Assembly (NCBI GenBank): GCA_004340125.1
Contig: SLUK01000005.1
Span: 62,001 to 126,000 of the forward strand
Direction: 5' to 3'
From: Harryflintia acetispora
Lineage (GTDB): Bacteria; Bacillota; Clostridia; Oscillospirales; Ruminococcaceae
DNA: 64,000 nt
Part shown: positions 22,464 to 30,541 of the stretch, piece after piece
Layout: each line of letters starts with the position of its first letter
How positions within the stretch are numbered: position 1 is the first letter of the stretch
Program-made: the position numbers and the translations under genes
Notes under the pieces: generated by a model
Database searches by the model: none
What the model was told of the DNA's origin: nothing
Seen by the model: the letters and a program-made list of their open reading frames with translations, nothing else

Positions 22464-22908
22464 GCCGCACCTCCGAAACGCCGTCCAGCAGGGCGGCAAA
22501 CGCCCGCTCGAAGGCCCTGTCCTGCTCCCGGGTGCGCTTGGGGGTGTTCCCCGCCCGTTTCCCGGCCCGGCGCAGCTTGGCGCCCAGGTGCCGTTCGAAG
22601 AGCAGCCGGTCGATGTTTTCCTTCGTATACAGCGTCCCGCTCTGATGGATCGCCATGGCACCCTTGCCCAACGCCATGGCGGCGACTCCGTAGTCCTGGG
22701 TCACCACCACGTCCGCGGGCGAGAGGAGGTTGATCAGTTTTAAATCCACGCTGTCGCGGGCCTTGTCCACCGTGATCACGGTGCTGTAGCCGTCATGGAG
22801 CTCGTGACTGGTGTCGATCAGCATAATAACCGGAATGCGCCGCGCCTTGCACTGCCGCAGGATCTCCTGCTTGACCGGGCAGGCGTCGGCGTCCACCAGG
22901 ACCCGCAT
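22453..22908 (-). CDS. YaiI/YqxD family protein (DUF188)
   Basis: 151 residues beginning MRVLVDADACPVKQEILRQC, the diagnostic DUF188 N-terminus (VDADACPVK), followed by VVTQDYGVAAMALGKGAMAIHQSG and FERHLGAKLRRAGKR. A PIN-like nuclease fold has been suggested for the family; function unproven. Starts within the stop of the Sir2 gene (TGATG). Confidence 0.88.
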   Translation of the reverse strand: MRVLVDADACPVKQEILRQCKARRIPVIMLIDTSHELHDGYSTVITVDKARDSVDLKLINLLSPADVVVTQDYGVAAMALGKGAMAIHQSGTLYTKENIDRLLFERHLGAKLRRAGKRAGNTPKRTREQDRAFERAFAALLDGVSEVRHAD

Positions 22909-23627
22909 CAGACGCGTACCCGCCCGAGGGCGGCCCCGATATTCCCGCTGATCAGCAGGTCGGCCCTGCCGTCCGCCGGGGTGGGGTCGCGGTTGATCAG
23001 CACCAGCCGCTTCCCGCGGTAGTAGTCGATCAGCCCCGCCGCCGGGTAGACCACCAGCGAGGTGCCCCCCACGATCAGCATGTCCGCCTGCTCGATATAC
23101 TCCACCGCCCGCTCGAGCAGGCCGCTATCCAGACTCTCCTCGTAGAGCACCACATCCGGCTTTACAATCCCGCCGCACCGGCAGCGCGGGACCCCCTCGC
23201 TCTCCAGGATAAAGCGGGCGTCGTAGGCCTTGCGGCAGGACATGCAGTAGTTGCGGTGCACCGAGCCGTGCAGCTCGAGCACCCGGCGGCTGCCCGCCTG
23301 GGTGTGCAGCCCGTCGATGTTCTGGGTAATCACGGCGCACAGCTTGCCCGCGCGTTCGAGCTCGGCGAGCTTTTGGTGCGCGGCATTCGGCCGCGCGTCG
23401 AGACAGAGCATCTTGGCGCGGTAGAAGTCGAAAAACTCTGCCGGGTGCTCCACAAAAAAGCTGTGGCTGATCATCACCTCGGGCGGATAGGGATACCTCT
23501 GCCGGTAAAGCCCGTCCACGCTGCGGAAGTCCGGGATCCCGCTCTCGGTGGAAACCCCCGCCCCGCCGAAAAAGACGATCCGTCCGCTTTCATCGATCAT
23601 CCGCTGCAGCCGTTCGCTCTCGTTCAT
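22908..23627 (-). CDS. NAD-dependent protein deacylase (Sir2 family)
   Basis: 239 residues. NAD-binding GAGVSTESGIPDFRS (about 22-36), catalytic region TQNIDGLHTQAGSRRVLELHGSVH (His about 123), structural zinc cysteines in YCMSC and CRCGG (about 131-155), and GGTSLVVYPAAGL near the end. Removes acyl groups from lysines. First gene of a Sir2-YaiI-DUF1294 operon with one-base and 11-base overlaps. Ribosome-binding site GAAAAAAGAAGGGAAAGGC before the ATG. Confidence 0.92.
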   Translation of the reverse strand: MNESERLQRMIDESGRIVFFGGAGVSTESGIPDFRSVDGLYRQRYPYPPEVMISHSFFVEHPAEFFDFYRAKMLCLDARPNAAHQKLAELERAGKLCAVITQNIDGLHTQAGSRRVLELHGSVHRNYCMSCRKAYDARFILESEGVPRCRCGGIVKPDVVLYEESLDSGLLERAVEYIEQADMLIVGGTSLVVYPAAGLIDYYRGKRLVLINRDPTPADGRADLLISGNIGAALGRVRV

Positions 23628-23644
23628 GCCTTTCCCTTCTTTTT

Positions 23645-24355
23645 TCAGTCCTCGGCCTGGCGCTTGGTCACGCCGCCGTCGATGATGATGTTCTGCCCGT
23701 TGATGAAGCCGTTTGCCTCGTCGGTCAGATAGAGGCAGGCCCTGGAGATGTCCGAGGGCTCGCCCAGCTTTTTGTGCGGGTGCGGCTCGGGCGAAAACGC
23801 GGTGTAATCCTGCGTCTCGATCCGGCCCGGGCTCAGGCAGTTGACGGTGGTGCTGTACCCCGCCAGCGTGGCGGACAGGGCGCTCGTCAGCGAGACCAGT
23901 CCGCCCTTGGAGGCGGCGAACACCTCGCTGTGCTCCACCGTCGTCAGATAGCCGGTCGAGGCGATGTTCACGATCCGCCCGTATTTTTTCTCGATCCCCC
24001 GCCTAAAACGGTTCTTGGTAAACTCCCGCGAGGTGATGAGCGCGCTGACCAGGTTGATATTCAGCATCTGCCAGATGTCGGCGTTGCTCATCTCCTCGAT
24101 CGGTTTTTCCTGCATGATCCCGACGTTGTTCACGATGATCTCGATGTCCCCGTACTTGTCAAGCAAAATTCCCATCATCGCCTCGGTCTGCGCGGGGTCG
24201 GCAAAATCGATGCGGTAGAAATCCGCATCCAGGTCGTTGCCGAATTTGTCCGCGACAATGACCTGCGCGCCCAATTCGGAATAGGCGCGTGCGATTTCCC
24301 GCCCGATCCCGTTCGATCCCCCCGTGACCAGCATAAGCTTATCGCTGTACCTCAT
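23645..24355 (-). CDS. SDR-family oxidoreductase-like protein with Phe in place of the catalytic Tyr
   Basis: 236 residues. Rossmann motif TGGSNGIGREIARAYSELG (about 11-29), NNVGIM (about 75-80, NNAG-type) and ASTGYLTTVEHSEVF with the Ser of the triad. The YxxxK motif reads F-AAS-K (codon TTC), so the proton-donating Tyr is replaced by Phe while Lys is kept. C-terminal FINGQNIIIDGGVTK is typical. It may be catalytically altered, a binding protein or use another donor. It lies 17 bp upstream of the Sir2 gene on the same strand. Confidence 0.85.
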   Translation of the reverse strand: MRYSDKLMLVTGGSNGIGREIARAYSELGAQVIVADKFGNDLDADFYRIDFADPAQTEAMMGILLDKYGDIEIIVNNVGIMQEKPIEEMSNADIWQMLNINLVSALITSREFTKNRFRRGIEKKYGRIVNIASTGYLTTVEHSEVFAASKGGLVSLTSALSATLAGYSTTVNCLSPGRIETQDYTAFSPEPHPHKKLGEPSDISRACLYLTDEANGFINGQNIIIDGGVTKRQAED

Positions 24356-24666
24356 ATTGTTCCCCCAAACATTATGGCGTTACGCTGTTGGCCGTTTTCA
24401 TTATAGCAGTTTTGGGATTTTTTGAAAAGTTTTTGTCCAAATGAGGTCCGTGTATTTTTTTATCCTGCCGGGTTATTATCGCATCTCACAAAATTGGAGG
24501 GAAAAGATTTTACATATTTCACCAAAAATCTTTTCAATTTGTTCACAGAAAACCGCCAGAAATTGGAAATATTTAGTCGCAAAATCTTGCATTTTCCCAA
24601 ATTTAGGGGTAAGATGAGGGCGTACGGAAACACCGTATAAAACCAAAATTATTGGAGGAGATTCCC
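24356..24666. other. AT-rich intergenic region with an 11-bp inverted repeat
   Basis: Divergent gap of about 310 bp, much richer in A+T than its surroundings. It holds an inverted repeat GAAAAGATTTT/AAAATCTTTTC (about 24502-24537) and a weak plus-strand promoter candidate TTGCAT-17-TAAGAT (about 24588-24616) for the secreted protein. No gene is seen. Confidence 0.5.
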
Positions 24667-25659
24667 ATGAGAAGCATGAAATCCAAATCTTTGGCAGTCG
24701 TGCTCGCGGCGGCTCTTACCCTGAGCCTCGGCTCCCTGACCGCGTTTGCGTCGGGCAGCGCCAAGGCGAACACCATCTACTTCGGCAACGCGGTCATGAC
24801 CCCCGCCAGCAACGGCGGCGAGCTGGTCATGCAGGGCAACAATCCCTTAAAGATCGTCTTCGACAGAAGCGACGTCGTCAAGGGCGAGGGCAACATCGTC
24901 ATCACCCGCGACTACGACAGCAATCTGTATGATAAGATCGACGTACAGAGCGAGAACGTGACCATGGTGAACGACGAGGAAAACGGCAAGACCACCGTCT
25001 ACGTCGAGCTTAACAAGCCCTTCGAGAAGAAGGACAACCTGACCGTGCGCTTCGACGGCAGCTGCTTTAAGCTCAAGGACAGCACCACCACCTTCCGCAA
25101 CGTCGGCAGCTGGAAGATCAAGGTTGCCGAGTACGGCGTGTTTGACGAGAGCTTTGAGGCCCTCGACACCGTCGGCGGGATCGATATGATCACCGTCAAG
25201 CTCGGCGGCGCCGCCGTGCGCGCCGAGGTCTATCCGGCCAACCGCTTCGTGGCCGCAGTCAATGACACCACGCCCGACGAGAACGGCCAGGTCCGCCTGA
25301 AAGCGACCGGCAGAGGCACCACCGAGGTTGCCATCCGCTTCTTCGACAAGGACGACAACGTGATCGACGAGACCACCTGGGTTGTCAACGTGACCAAGGG
25401 CGGCGTTGTCGAGACCACCCCGGCCGCCGTGACCACTCCGGCCGAGGCTGCCCCGGCTGAGACCCCGGCTGTCGAGCCCGCCGAGACCGAGACCGCTCCT
25501 GCCGCCGACGCCACCGTCCCGGCAGAGGATGCCGCCGCTTCCTCCGAGGCTGAGACCTCCTCTTCCGAAGCCGCTTCTTCTGAGGCTTCCTCCTCTGAGG
25601 CCGCTTCCTCCGAGGCTGAGAGCTCTTCCGCCGCGGATTCCTCTTCTGCCGCTCAGTAA
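24667..25659 (+). CDS. Secreted protein with low-complexity Ser/Ala/Glu tail
   Basis: About 330 residues. Signal peptide (about 1-33, ending TAFA), a globular beta-rich part (about 35-240, with two segments that look Ig-like, such as GRGTTEVAIRFFDKDDNVIDETTWVV), then a Pro/Ala/Glu/Thr linker (about 245-285) and a Ser/Ala/Glu tail of repeated SSEA/ASSEA units to the end. Such tails often span the cell wall, but no sorting signal or membrane anchor follows. Start has GGAGGAG six bases upstream. No family recognised. Confidence 0.8.
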   Translation: MRSMKSKSLAVVLAAALTLSLGSLTAFASGSAKANTIYFGNAVMTPASNGGELVMQGNNPLKIVFDRSDVVKGEGNIVITRDYDSNLYDKIDVQSENVTMVNDEENGKTTVYVELNKPFEKKDNLTVRFDGSCFKLKDSTTTFRNVGSWKIKVAEYGVFDESFEALDTVGGIDMITVKLGGAAVRAEVYPANRFVAAVNDTTPDENGQVRLKATGRGTTEVAIRFFDKDDNVIDETTWVVNVTKGGVVETTPAAVTTPAEAAPAETPAVEPAETETAPAADATVPAEDAAASSEAETSSSEAASSEASSSEAASSEAESSSAADSSSAAQ

Positions 25660-25677
25660 GCGACATCCAAAGACGAC

Positions 25678-25714
25678 AAAACCCCCGGCAGGCTTTGGCC
25701 TGCCGGGGGTTTTC
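25678..25714. terminator. Bidirectional terminator between the secreted protein and rmuC
   Basis: CCCCCGGCAGGC-TTTG-GCCTGCCGGGGG flanked by AAAA and TTTT; convergent genes share it. Confidence 0.9.
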
Positions 25715-25716
25715 CC

Positions 25717-27177
25717 TTATTCCTCCGCCATCGCCGCAGTCGCTTCCTCCTCGGGCAGCCGGGCGAAGACCTGGCCCGCCTGGTCCTCCTGCAAGGAGGT
25801 AACGTCCTTTAGCGTGCGCTGGATCTGGCGGGTGCGAACCCCGACGAGCTGGTCGAGCTCGTGGTTGGCCTGCTCGAGCCGCTTCTGGGTGGCCAGCAGC
25901 ACCCCGCCAAACTTGTCGAACTCGGTCTTGACAGCGCCCAGCACCTTCCACACCTCGCCGCTGCGCTGCTGGATGGCGAAGGTGCGAAAGCCCATCTGTA
26001 AGCTGTTGAGCAGCGCCGCCATGGTGCTGGGTCCCGCGACGTTCACCTTGTATTCATGCTGCAGGGTTTCGACCATCCCGCGGCTGACCACCTCGGCATA
26101 CAGCCCCTCGAAGGGGAGGAACATGATCCCGAATTCGGTGGTGTAGGGCGGGTCGATGTACTTGTCCCGGATGTCCTTAGCAAAGGATTTGATCCGGCTT
26201 TGCAGCACCGAGAGGGCCGCGTTCACCTGCTCGGGAGTGCCGTTTTCATAGCTCTCGCGCAGCTCGGCATAGGCGTCGGCGGGGAACTTGGAGTCGATCG
26301 GCAGCCAGATATGCCCGCCGTCCTCGGCGGGCAGCTTGACGGCGTATTCCACATAGTTCTTCCCGTCATGCCGGGTGGCCACGTTGCGCGCATACTGCCC
26401 CGGCGCGAGGATTTCCTCCAGAATCGCCCCGAGCTGCACCTCCCCCAAAATCCCGCGGGTCTTGACGTTGCTGAGCACCTTTTTGAGGTCCCCCACCCCC
26501 ACGGCCAGGTTCCTCATCTCCCCGAGCCCCTGGTAAACCTCCTGCAGCTTCTCGCTAACCAGCTGGAAGGAACGGGTCACCCGTTCCTCCAGGGTCTTTT
26601 GCAGCTTTTCGTCCACCAAACGGCGCATTTCATCGAGCTTGCGGTTGTTGTCCTCCTGCAGGTAGCTTAGCCGCTTTTCCACCGAAGCGCGGATTTCCTC
26701 GAGGCGCTGGGCGTTCTCCAGCGAAAAGGTCCCGAAGCGCTCCTCGAACTGGTGAAATTGCAGCGCCAACGCCCGGGCGAGGGCGTCCTGCTTTTGCAGC
26801 AGGTGCCCGTCAATCTCGCCGAACCTGTCGTTTTGCAGCTGGGCGGTACGGCTCTGGGTCGCCGCGATCAGCTCGCCAAGGGATTGCAGCGAGCTTTGCA
26901 GCGCTTCCTGGCGGGCGGCAAGGCTGCGCTCAAAGGCGGCGAGACGCTCGTTTTGCGCCTCGGCGGCGGTGCGCTGGTTGGCGGCGACCAGCTCGCCGAG
27001 AGACTGAACCGAGCCCTGCACACTTGAGAGAAGCTCCTGCCGCAGCTCGCGCTGCCCCGCCTCGAGCTGGCGGCTGTAGCCGTCTCCCCTCCCCCGACGC
27101 AGGGCAAGGATCGAAACAACCAGCGCGGCGGCGCTCACCGCCAGCAGGCAGATGAGCAGGATGGTTTCTATCGTCAA
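25717..27177 (-). CDS. rmuC: DNA recombination protein RmuC homologue
   Basis: About 486 residues. N-terminal membrane helix (about 3-24, TIETILLICLLAVSAAALVV), a long coiled coil rich in Gln, Glu, Leu and Ala (about 35-210), then the RmuC nuclease-like domain with ILGEVQLGAILEEILAPGQY, YVEYAVKLP, WLPIDSKFPADAY and FLPFEGLYAEVV. The likely start is TTG at 27177 with GGAAAGGGAATGATTGC upstream; no in-frame ATG fits. RmuC proteins limit inverted-repeat-induced rearrangements, of interest here because of the inverted-repeat cassettes. Confidence 0.9.
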   Translation of the reverse strand: MTIETILLICLLAVSAAALVVSILALRRGRGDGYSRQLEAGQRELRQELLSSVQGSVQSLGELVAANQRTAAEAQNERLAAFERSLAARQEALQSSLQSLGELIAATQSRTAQLQNDRFGEIDGHLLQKQDALARALALQFHQFEERFGTFSLENAQRLEEIRASVEKRLSYLQEDNNRKLDEMRRLVDEKLQKTLEERVTRSFQLVSEKLQEVYQGLGEMRNLAVGVGDLKKVLSNVKTRGILGEVQLGAILEEILAPGQYARNVATRHDGKNYVEYAVKLPAEDGGHIWLPIDSKFPADAYAELRESYENGTPEQVNAALSVLQSRIKSFAKDIRDKYIDPPYTTEFGIMFLPFEGLYAEVVSRGMVETLQHEYKVNVAGPSTMAALLNSLQMGFRTFAIQQRSGEVWKVLGAVKTEFDKFGGVLLATQKRLEQANHELDQLVGVRTRQIQRTLKDVTSLQEDQAGQVFARLPEEEATAAMAEE

Positions 27178-27260
27178 GCAATCATTCCCTTTCCGATGGT
27201 TTATAGCAAGTATACCGTTTTTCCGCCTTCCTGTAAACCGGCCCTCGCCCTGTCTTTTCC

Positions 27261-27289
27261 TTGTGCGCCGGGGCGCGGCATGATATAAT
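27261..27289 (+). promoter_or_regulatory. Sigma-A promoter upstream of the sulfatase maturase
   Basis: TTGTGC (27261-27266), 17-bp spacer, TATAAT (27284-27289). The -10 box is the left end of a 27-nt palindrome, which suggests a repressor site. Confidence 0.7.
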
Positions 27290-27310
27290 AGCCACAGCGT
27301 GGCTATTATA
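27284..27310. promoter_or_regulatory. Perfect palindrome overlapping the -10 box
   Basis: TATAATAGCCAC (27284-27295), AGC centre, GTGGCTATTATA (27299-27310): 12-bp perfect arms that place a TATAAT on both strands. A likely operator. A second near-perfect hairpin, ATACCAC...GTGGTAT at 27367-27395, lies nearer the gene. Confidence 0.6.
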
Positions 27311-27435
27311 CATTTAAACGGCCGCAGCGATCCGCGTCTGTCGGCGCTTCCGCTGCACGGCCAATTATACCACTTACGATTTTCGTTCGTGGTATAGTGG
27401 AGGGGTAAAACACGGCCGAAAGAGGAAGAGAAAAG

Positions 27436-28551
27436 ATGAAGGACGTCAGCTTGCTGATCAAGCCCGCATCGGGGGGATGCAACCTGCGCTGCGGCTACTG
27501 CTTTTATGCCGACGAGGCGGAAAAGCGCGAGGTGCCCTCCTACGGGATCATGCCGCGCGAGACCCTGCGCGCCATCGTGCGCCGCGCTCTGGAAAGTGCT
27601 CACGGCAGCTGCACCTTCGTCTTCCAGGGGGGCGAGCCCACCCTGGCGGGTCTCCCCTTCTACCGGGACCTGATCGAATACGAGCGGCTCTATAACCGGA
27701 GGGGGCTGCCCATCTACCACGCCATCCAGACAAACGGTATCTTGCTGGACCGGGATTGGACCGGCTTTCTCAAGACGAACGGCTTCCTCGTGGGCCTCTC
27801 GCTGGACGGGACCAAGGAGAGCCACGACCGCTACCGGCTCGCGCCAAACGGCGGCGGCACCTTTCAAAAGGTGCTCGCGGCGGCGCAGCGGCTGCAAAGC
27901 GGCGGGGTGCCCTTCAACCTGCTCACCGTCGTGACGGCCGACGTGGCCAGGCAGGCCGGGAAAATCTACGGCTTCTATGGGCGCAGCGGCTTTCGCTACC
28001 AGCAGTACATCCCCTGCCTCGACCCGCTCGGGGAGGCGCCGGGCGGGCATCCCTACTCCCTGACGCCCCGGCTCTACGGCGAGTTCCTCTGCGCGCTGTT
28101 CGACCTGTGGCTCCGGGACCTCATGCGGGGGGAATACGTCTACATCCGCTATTTTGAAAATCTTCTGGGGCTGCTGGCGGGCGAATTTCCCGAGAGCTGC
28201 GGGCTGTGCGGCGAATGCTCGCCCCAGCTGCTCATCGAGGCGGACGGCGGAGTCTATCCCTGCGACTTCTACGCGCTGGACGAGTGGCGGCTCGGGAACC
28301 TGTGCGACGACAGCTTCGAGACGATCGAGCGGCGGCGGCAGGAGAGCGGCTTCATCGCGCTCTCCCGCCGCAAGGACCCGAAATGCGCCGCCTGCCGCTG
28401 GTACCCCCTCTGCCGGGGCGGCTGCCGGCGGGAATGCGAGCCGGCCTTAGACGGGCGGCTGGGGCTCAACTATTTCTGCGAGAGCTATGAGATGTTCCTC
28501 TCCCACGCCCTGCCGGGGCTTCGTGAGGCGGCGCGGATCAGGAAAAGATAA
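27436..28551 (+). CDS. Anaerobic sulfatase-maturating enzyme (radical SAM/SPASM)
   Basis: 371 residues. Converts the active-site Cys or Ser of sulfatases to formylglycine under anaerobic conditions. Radical-SAM cluster motif CNLRCGYC (about 15-22), the SAM-binding GGEPTL (about 63-68), and SPASM-domain cysteines in CGLCGECSPQ, YPCDFY, CAACRWYPLCRGGC and FCESYE for two extra Fe-S clusters. Start at 27436 is preceded by AGAGGAAGAGAAAAG. A sulfatase with a matching CMPSR motif lies 540 bp downstream on the other strand. Confidence 0.93.
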   Translation: MKDVSLLIKPASGGCNLRCGYCFYADEAEKREVPSYGIMPRETLRAIVRRALESAHGSCTFVFQGGEPTLAGLPFYRDLIEYERLYNRRGLPIYHAIQTNGILLDRDWTGFLKTNGFLVGLSLDGTKESHDRYRLAPNGGGTFQKVLAAAQRLQSGGVPFNLLTVVTADVARQAGKIYGFYGRSGFRYQQYIPCLDPLGEAPGGHPYSLTPRLYGEFLCALFDLWLRDLMRGEYVYIRYFENLLGLLAGEFPESCGLCGECSPQLLIEADGGVYPCDFYALDEWRLGNLCDDSFETIERRRQESGFIALSRRKDPKCAACRWYPLCRGGCRRECEPALDGRLGLNYFCESYEMFLSHALPGLREAARIRKR

Positions 28552-28564
28552 AAGGAGGATATGG

Positions 28565-29032
28565 ATGAGACGCAAAGACCGGGAAATTTCTGAGCGCAAC
28601 AGGATCAGGGAGATCATTTTGTCCTGCCACTGCTGCCGGCTGGGATTCTGCGATGGCGGCGAGGTGTACATCATACCGCTCAATTTCGGGTATGAGGAGA
28701 AGGACGGCAAGCGCATCTTCTATTTCCACGGGGCCAGGGAAGGGCGCAAAATCGACCTGATCGCCCAAACGCAGCATGCCGGCTTCGAGCTGGACACCGG
28801 CTATGCGCTCATCGAGGCGGGCACGGCCTGCCAGCACTCCGCGCGCTATCAGAGCGTCGTCGGTACGGGGCGGGTCGCAATCATCGGGGAACCGGAAGAA
28901 AAGCGGGCGGCCCTGCAGACCATCATGCTGCACTACACCGGGAAGAACGATTGGGACTTTCCCGACGCGGCGCTCGGCTCGGTGTGCGTCTTCAAACTCG
29001 AGGTGGAAAAGCTGGCCTGCAAGGAGCACTGA
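28565..29032 (+). CDS. Pyridoxamine 5'-phosphate oxidase family protein (NimA-like)
   Basis: 155 residues, split-barrel flavin-binding fold. Begins MRRKDREISERNRIREIILSC; Y-I-I-P-L-N-F-G-Y at about 37-45 and YFHGAREGRKIDLI (about 54-67) match the nitroimidazole-reductase-like branch; QSVVGTGRVAII and C-terminal FKLEVEKLACKEH follow. Ribosome-binding site AAAGGAGG. It lies 13 bp after the maturase gene, so they are probably co-transcribed, though a functional link is unclear. Confidence 0.85.
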   Translation: MRRKDREISERNRIREIILSCHCCRLGFCDGGEVYIIPLNFGYEEKDGKRIFYFHGAREGRKIDLIAQTQHAGFELDTGYALIEAGTACQHSARYQSVVGTGRVAIIGEPEEKRAALQTIMLHYTGKNDWDFPDAALGSVCVFKLEVEKLACKEH

Positions 29033-29044
29033 TAAATTGATAGA

Positions 29045-29086
29045 ACAAGCGGAGTGCGTAAACGATCGCACTCCGCTTGTTTTTTT
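29045..29086. terminator. Bidirectional terminator between the NimA-like gene and the sulfatase
   Basis: ACAAGCGGAGTGCG/CGCACTCCGCTTGT with a TAAACGAT loop and seven T on the plus strand. Confidence 0.88.
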
Positions 29087-29089
29087 ACT

Positions 29090-30532
29090 TTAAAAGTTTT
29101 CCCAAAAGCGCTGGCCGCAGGGGTGCGCAAGCTCCCCCCACTCGTCACGAAAGCGCTTCATCTCTTCCCGCAGGCGCTCCACCTCTCCCCGGCAGCCCGG
29201 CCGCTCGGCCAGGTTCACCGTCTCATAGGGGTCGGCTTGCAGATCGAAGAGCTGGGTCATGGGGGTGGTCTCGACAAGCAGCCCCTCGCGCCCCTCGCCC
29301 TCGCCCTGCTCCGAGACGATCCGCGCCTTCCTGTAGCGGTATTCGATCAGCTTATACCGCTTGTCCTTGACGCAGCGGATCTTGTCGGCATAGCCGGCAT
29401 AGAGGGTGTCGCGGACCGCCGCCTCCGGGTCATATAACATGCGCGAGAAGTCCCGCCCCTCGACCGATCCGGGGATTTCGCAGCCGGAAAGGGTGCAGAG
29501 CGTCGGGAAGACATCCAGCAGGTAGAGGTAGCCGTCGCGCACCTGCCCCCTCGGGATCCCGGGTCCCGCGAAAATGAGCGGCACCCGGATCGAATGGTCG
29601 TAGCAGTTCTGCTTGCCCATCAGCCCGTGCTGCCCGATCGCCAGACCGTTGTCCCCGGAAAAGACGATAATGGTGTTTTCATACATCCCCTTCTCGCGCA
29701 GGCAGTCGAGCACCTGCCCGATCCGCCAGTCGAGATGGCTGATCATCGCGTAGTAGTCGGCGATATGCCGGCGCACCTCGTCCTCCTGGCGGGGATACCT
29801 GGCCAGGATTTCGTCCCGCATGTCGTACACCCCGAAGTCGAAGTGCATGCCGGCGAAGTTCGGCGGCAGCGGGATGTCCTTCGGGTCGTACATGTGCTGG
29901 AACTCCTCCGGCATGGTGCGCGGGTCGTGCGGCGCCATGAACGAGAGGTAGAGGTAGAAGGGGTCCTCCCCTTCGTAGCCGCGCAGCCAATCCATCGCCC
30001 GCTCGCTAAACAGGTCGGTCGAGTGGCGCCCGAGCGTGATGTGGGTGGCGCGGTGCAGCGAGGTGGAATTATCGTAGCAGGCGCTGATCGAGGCGCGGGC
30101 CATCTTGTCATATTTCCCGCTGGGATCGAATTCGTAGGTCGGCACGTTCCAGTGGTCCCACATCCCGCCGAAAAAGATTTCCGCCCCGTCGCAGAAGCTG
30201 CGCGCATAGGAGCCCGGGCCGTTGTGCCACTTTCCGATCCCGCAGGTGGTGTAGCCGTTTTCACGCAGCGTCTCGGGCAGCGTCTTGTGCGAGGGCGGGA
30301 TCTCGGCCCCCTCGTCGCACAGGTGGTAGAGCGTGCGGCCGGAGTTGAGCATAGCCCGGCTGGGCATACAGACCGCCCCCACCGTGCCCGAGGGGATGTG
30401 CGCACCTGTAAAGGCGGTGCCCTCGCGCACCAGCCGGTCCAAATTGGGCGTCTTGATCTGCCCGTTGCCCAGCGCGTGGATGGTGTCGAAGCGCTGGTCG
30501 TCGGTCAGGATAAACAGGATATTCGGTTTCAT
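29090..30532 (-). CDS. Cytoplasmic Cys-type sulfatase (arylsulfatase family S1)
   Basis: 480 residues. Metal-binding LTDDQRFD near the N-terminus, formylglycine motif CMPSRAMLNSGR with Cys55, IGKWHNG (about 97-103), and FSGDNGLAIGQHGLMGK (about 290-306). No signal peptide, so it should act inside the cell on an imported sulfated sugar, after maturation by the nearby anSME. It is the last gene of a run led by the ABC importer (32440-33738), starting 9 bp after the MalG-like permease gene. Confidence 0.93.
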   Translation of the reverse strand: MKPNILFILTDDQRFDTIHALGNGQIKTPNLDRLVREGTAFTGAHIPSGTVGAVCMPSRAMLNSGRTLYHLCDEGAEIPPSHKTLPETLRENGYTTCGIGKWHNGPGSYARSFCDGAEIFFGGMWDHWNVPTYEFDPSGKYDKMARASISACYDNSTSLHRATHITLGRHSTDLFSERAMDWLRGYEGEDPFYLYLSFMAPHDPRTMPEEFQHMYDPKDIPLPPNFAGMHFDFGVYDMRDEILARYPRQEDEVRRHIADYYAMISHLDWRIGQVLDCLREKGMYENTIIVFSGDNGLAIGQHGLMGKQNCYDHSIRVPLIFAGPGIPRGQVRDGYLYLLDVFPTLCTLSGCEIPGSVEGRDFSRMLYDPEAAVRDTLYAGYADKIRCVKDKRYKLIEYRYRKARIVSEQGEGEGREGLLVETTPMTQLFDLQADPYETVNLAERPGCRGEVERLREEMKRFRDEWGELAHPCGQRFWENF

Positions 30533-30541
30533 GGCTTCCTC

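Noticed and set aside
24422..24640. 72-codon reading frame in the AT-rich gap
   Set aside because: No ribosome-binding site, composition typical of non-coding AT-rich DNA, and no recognisable sequence.
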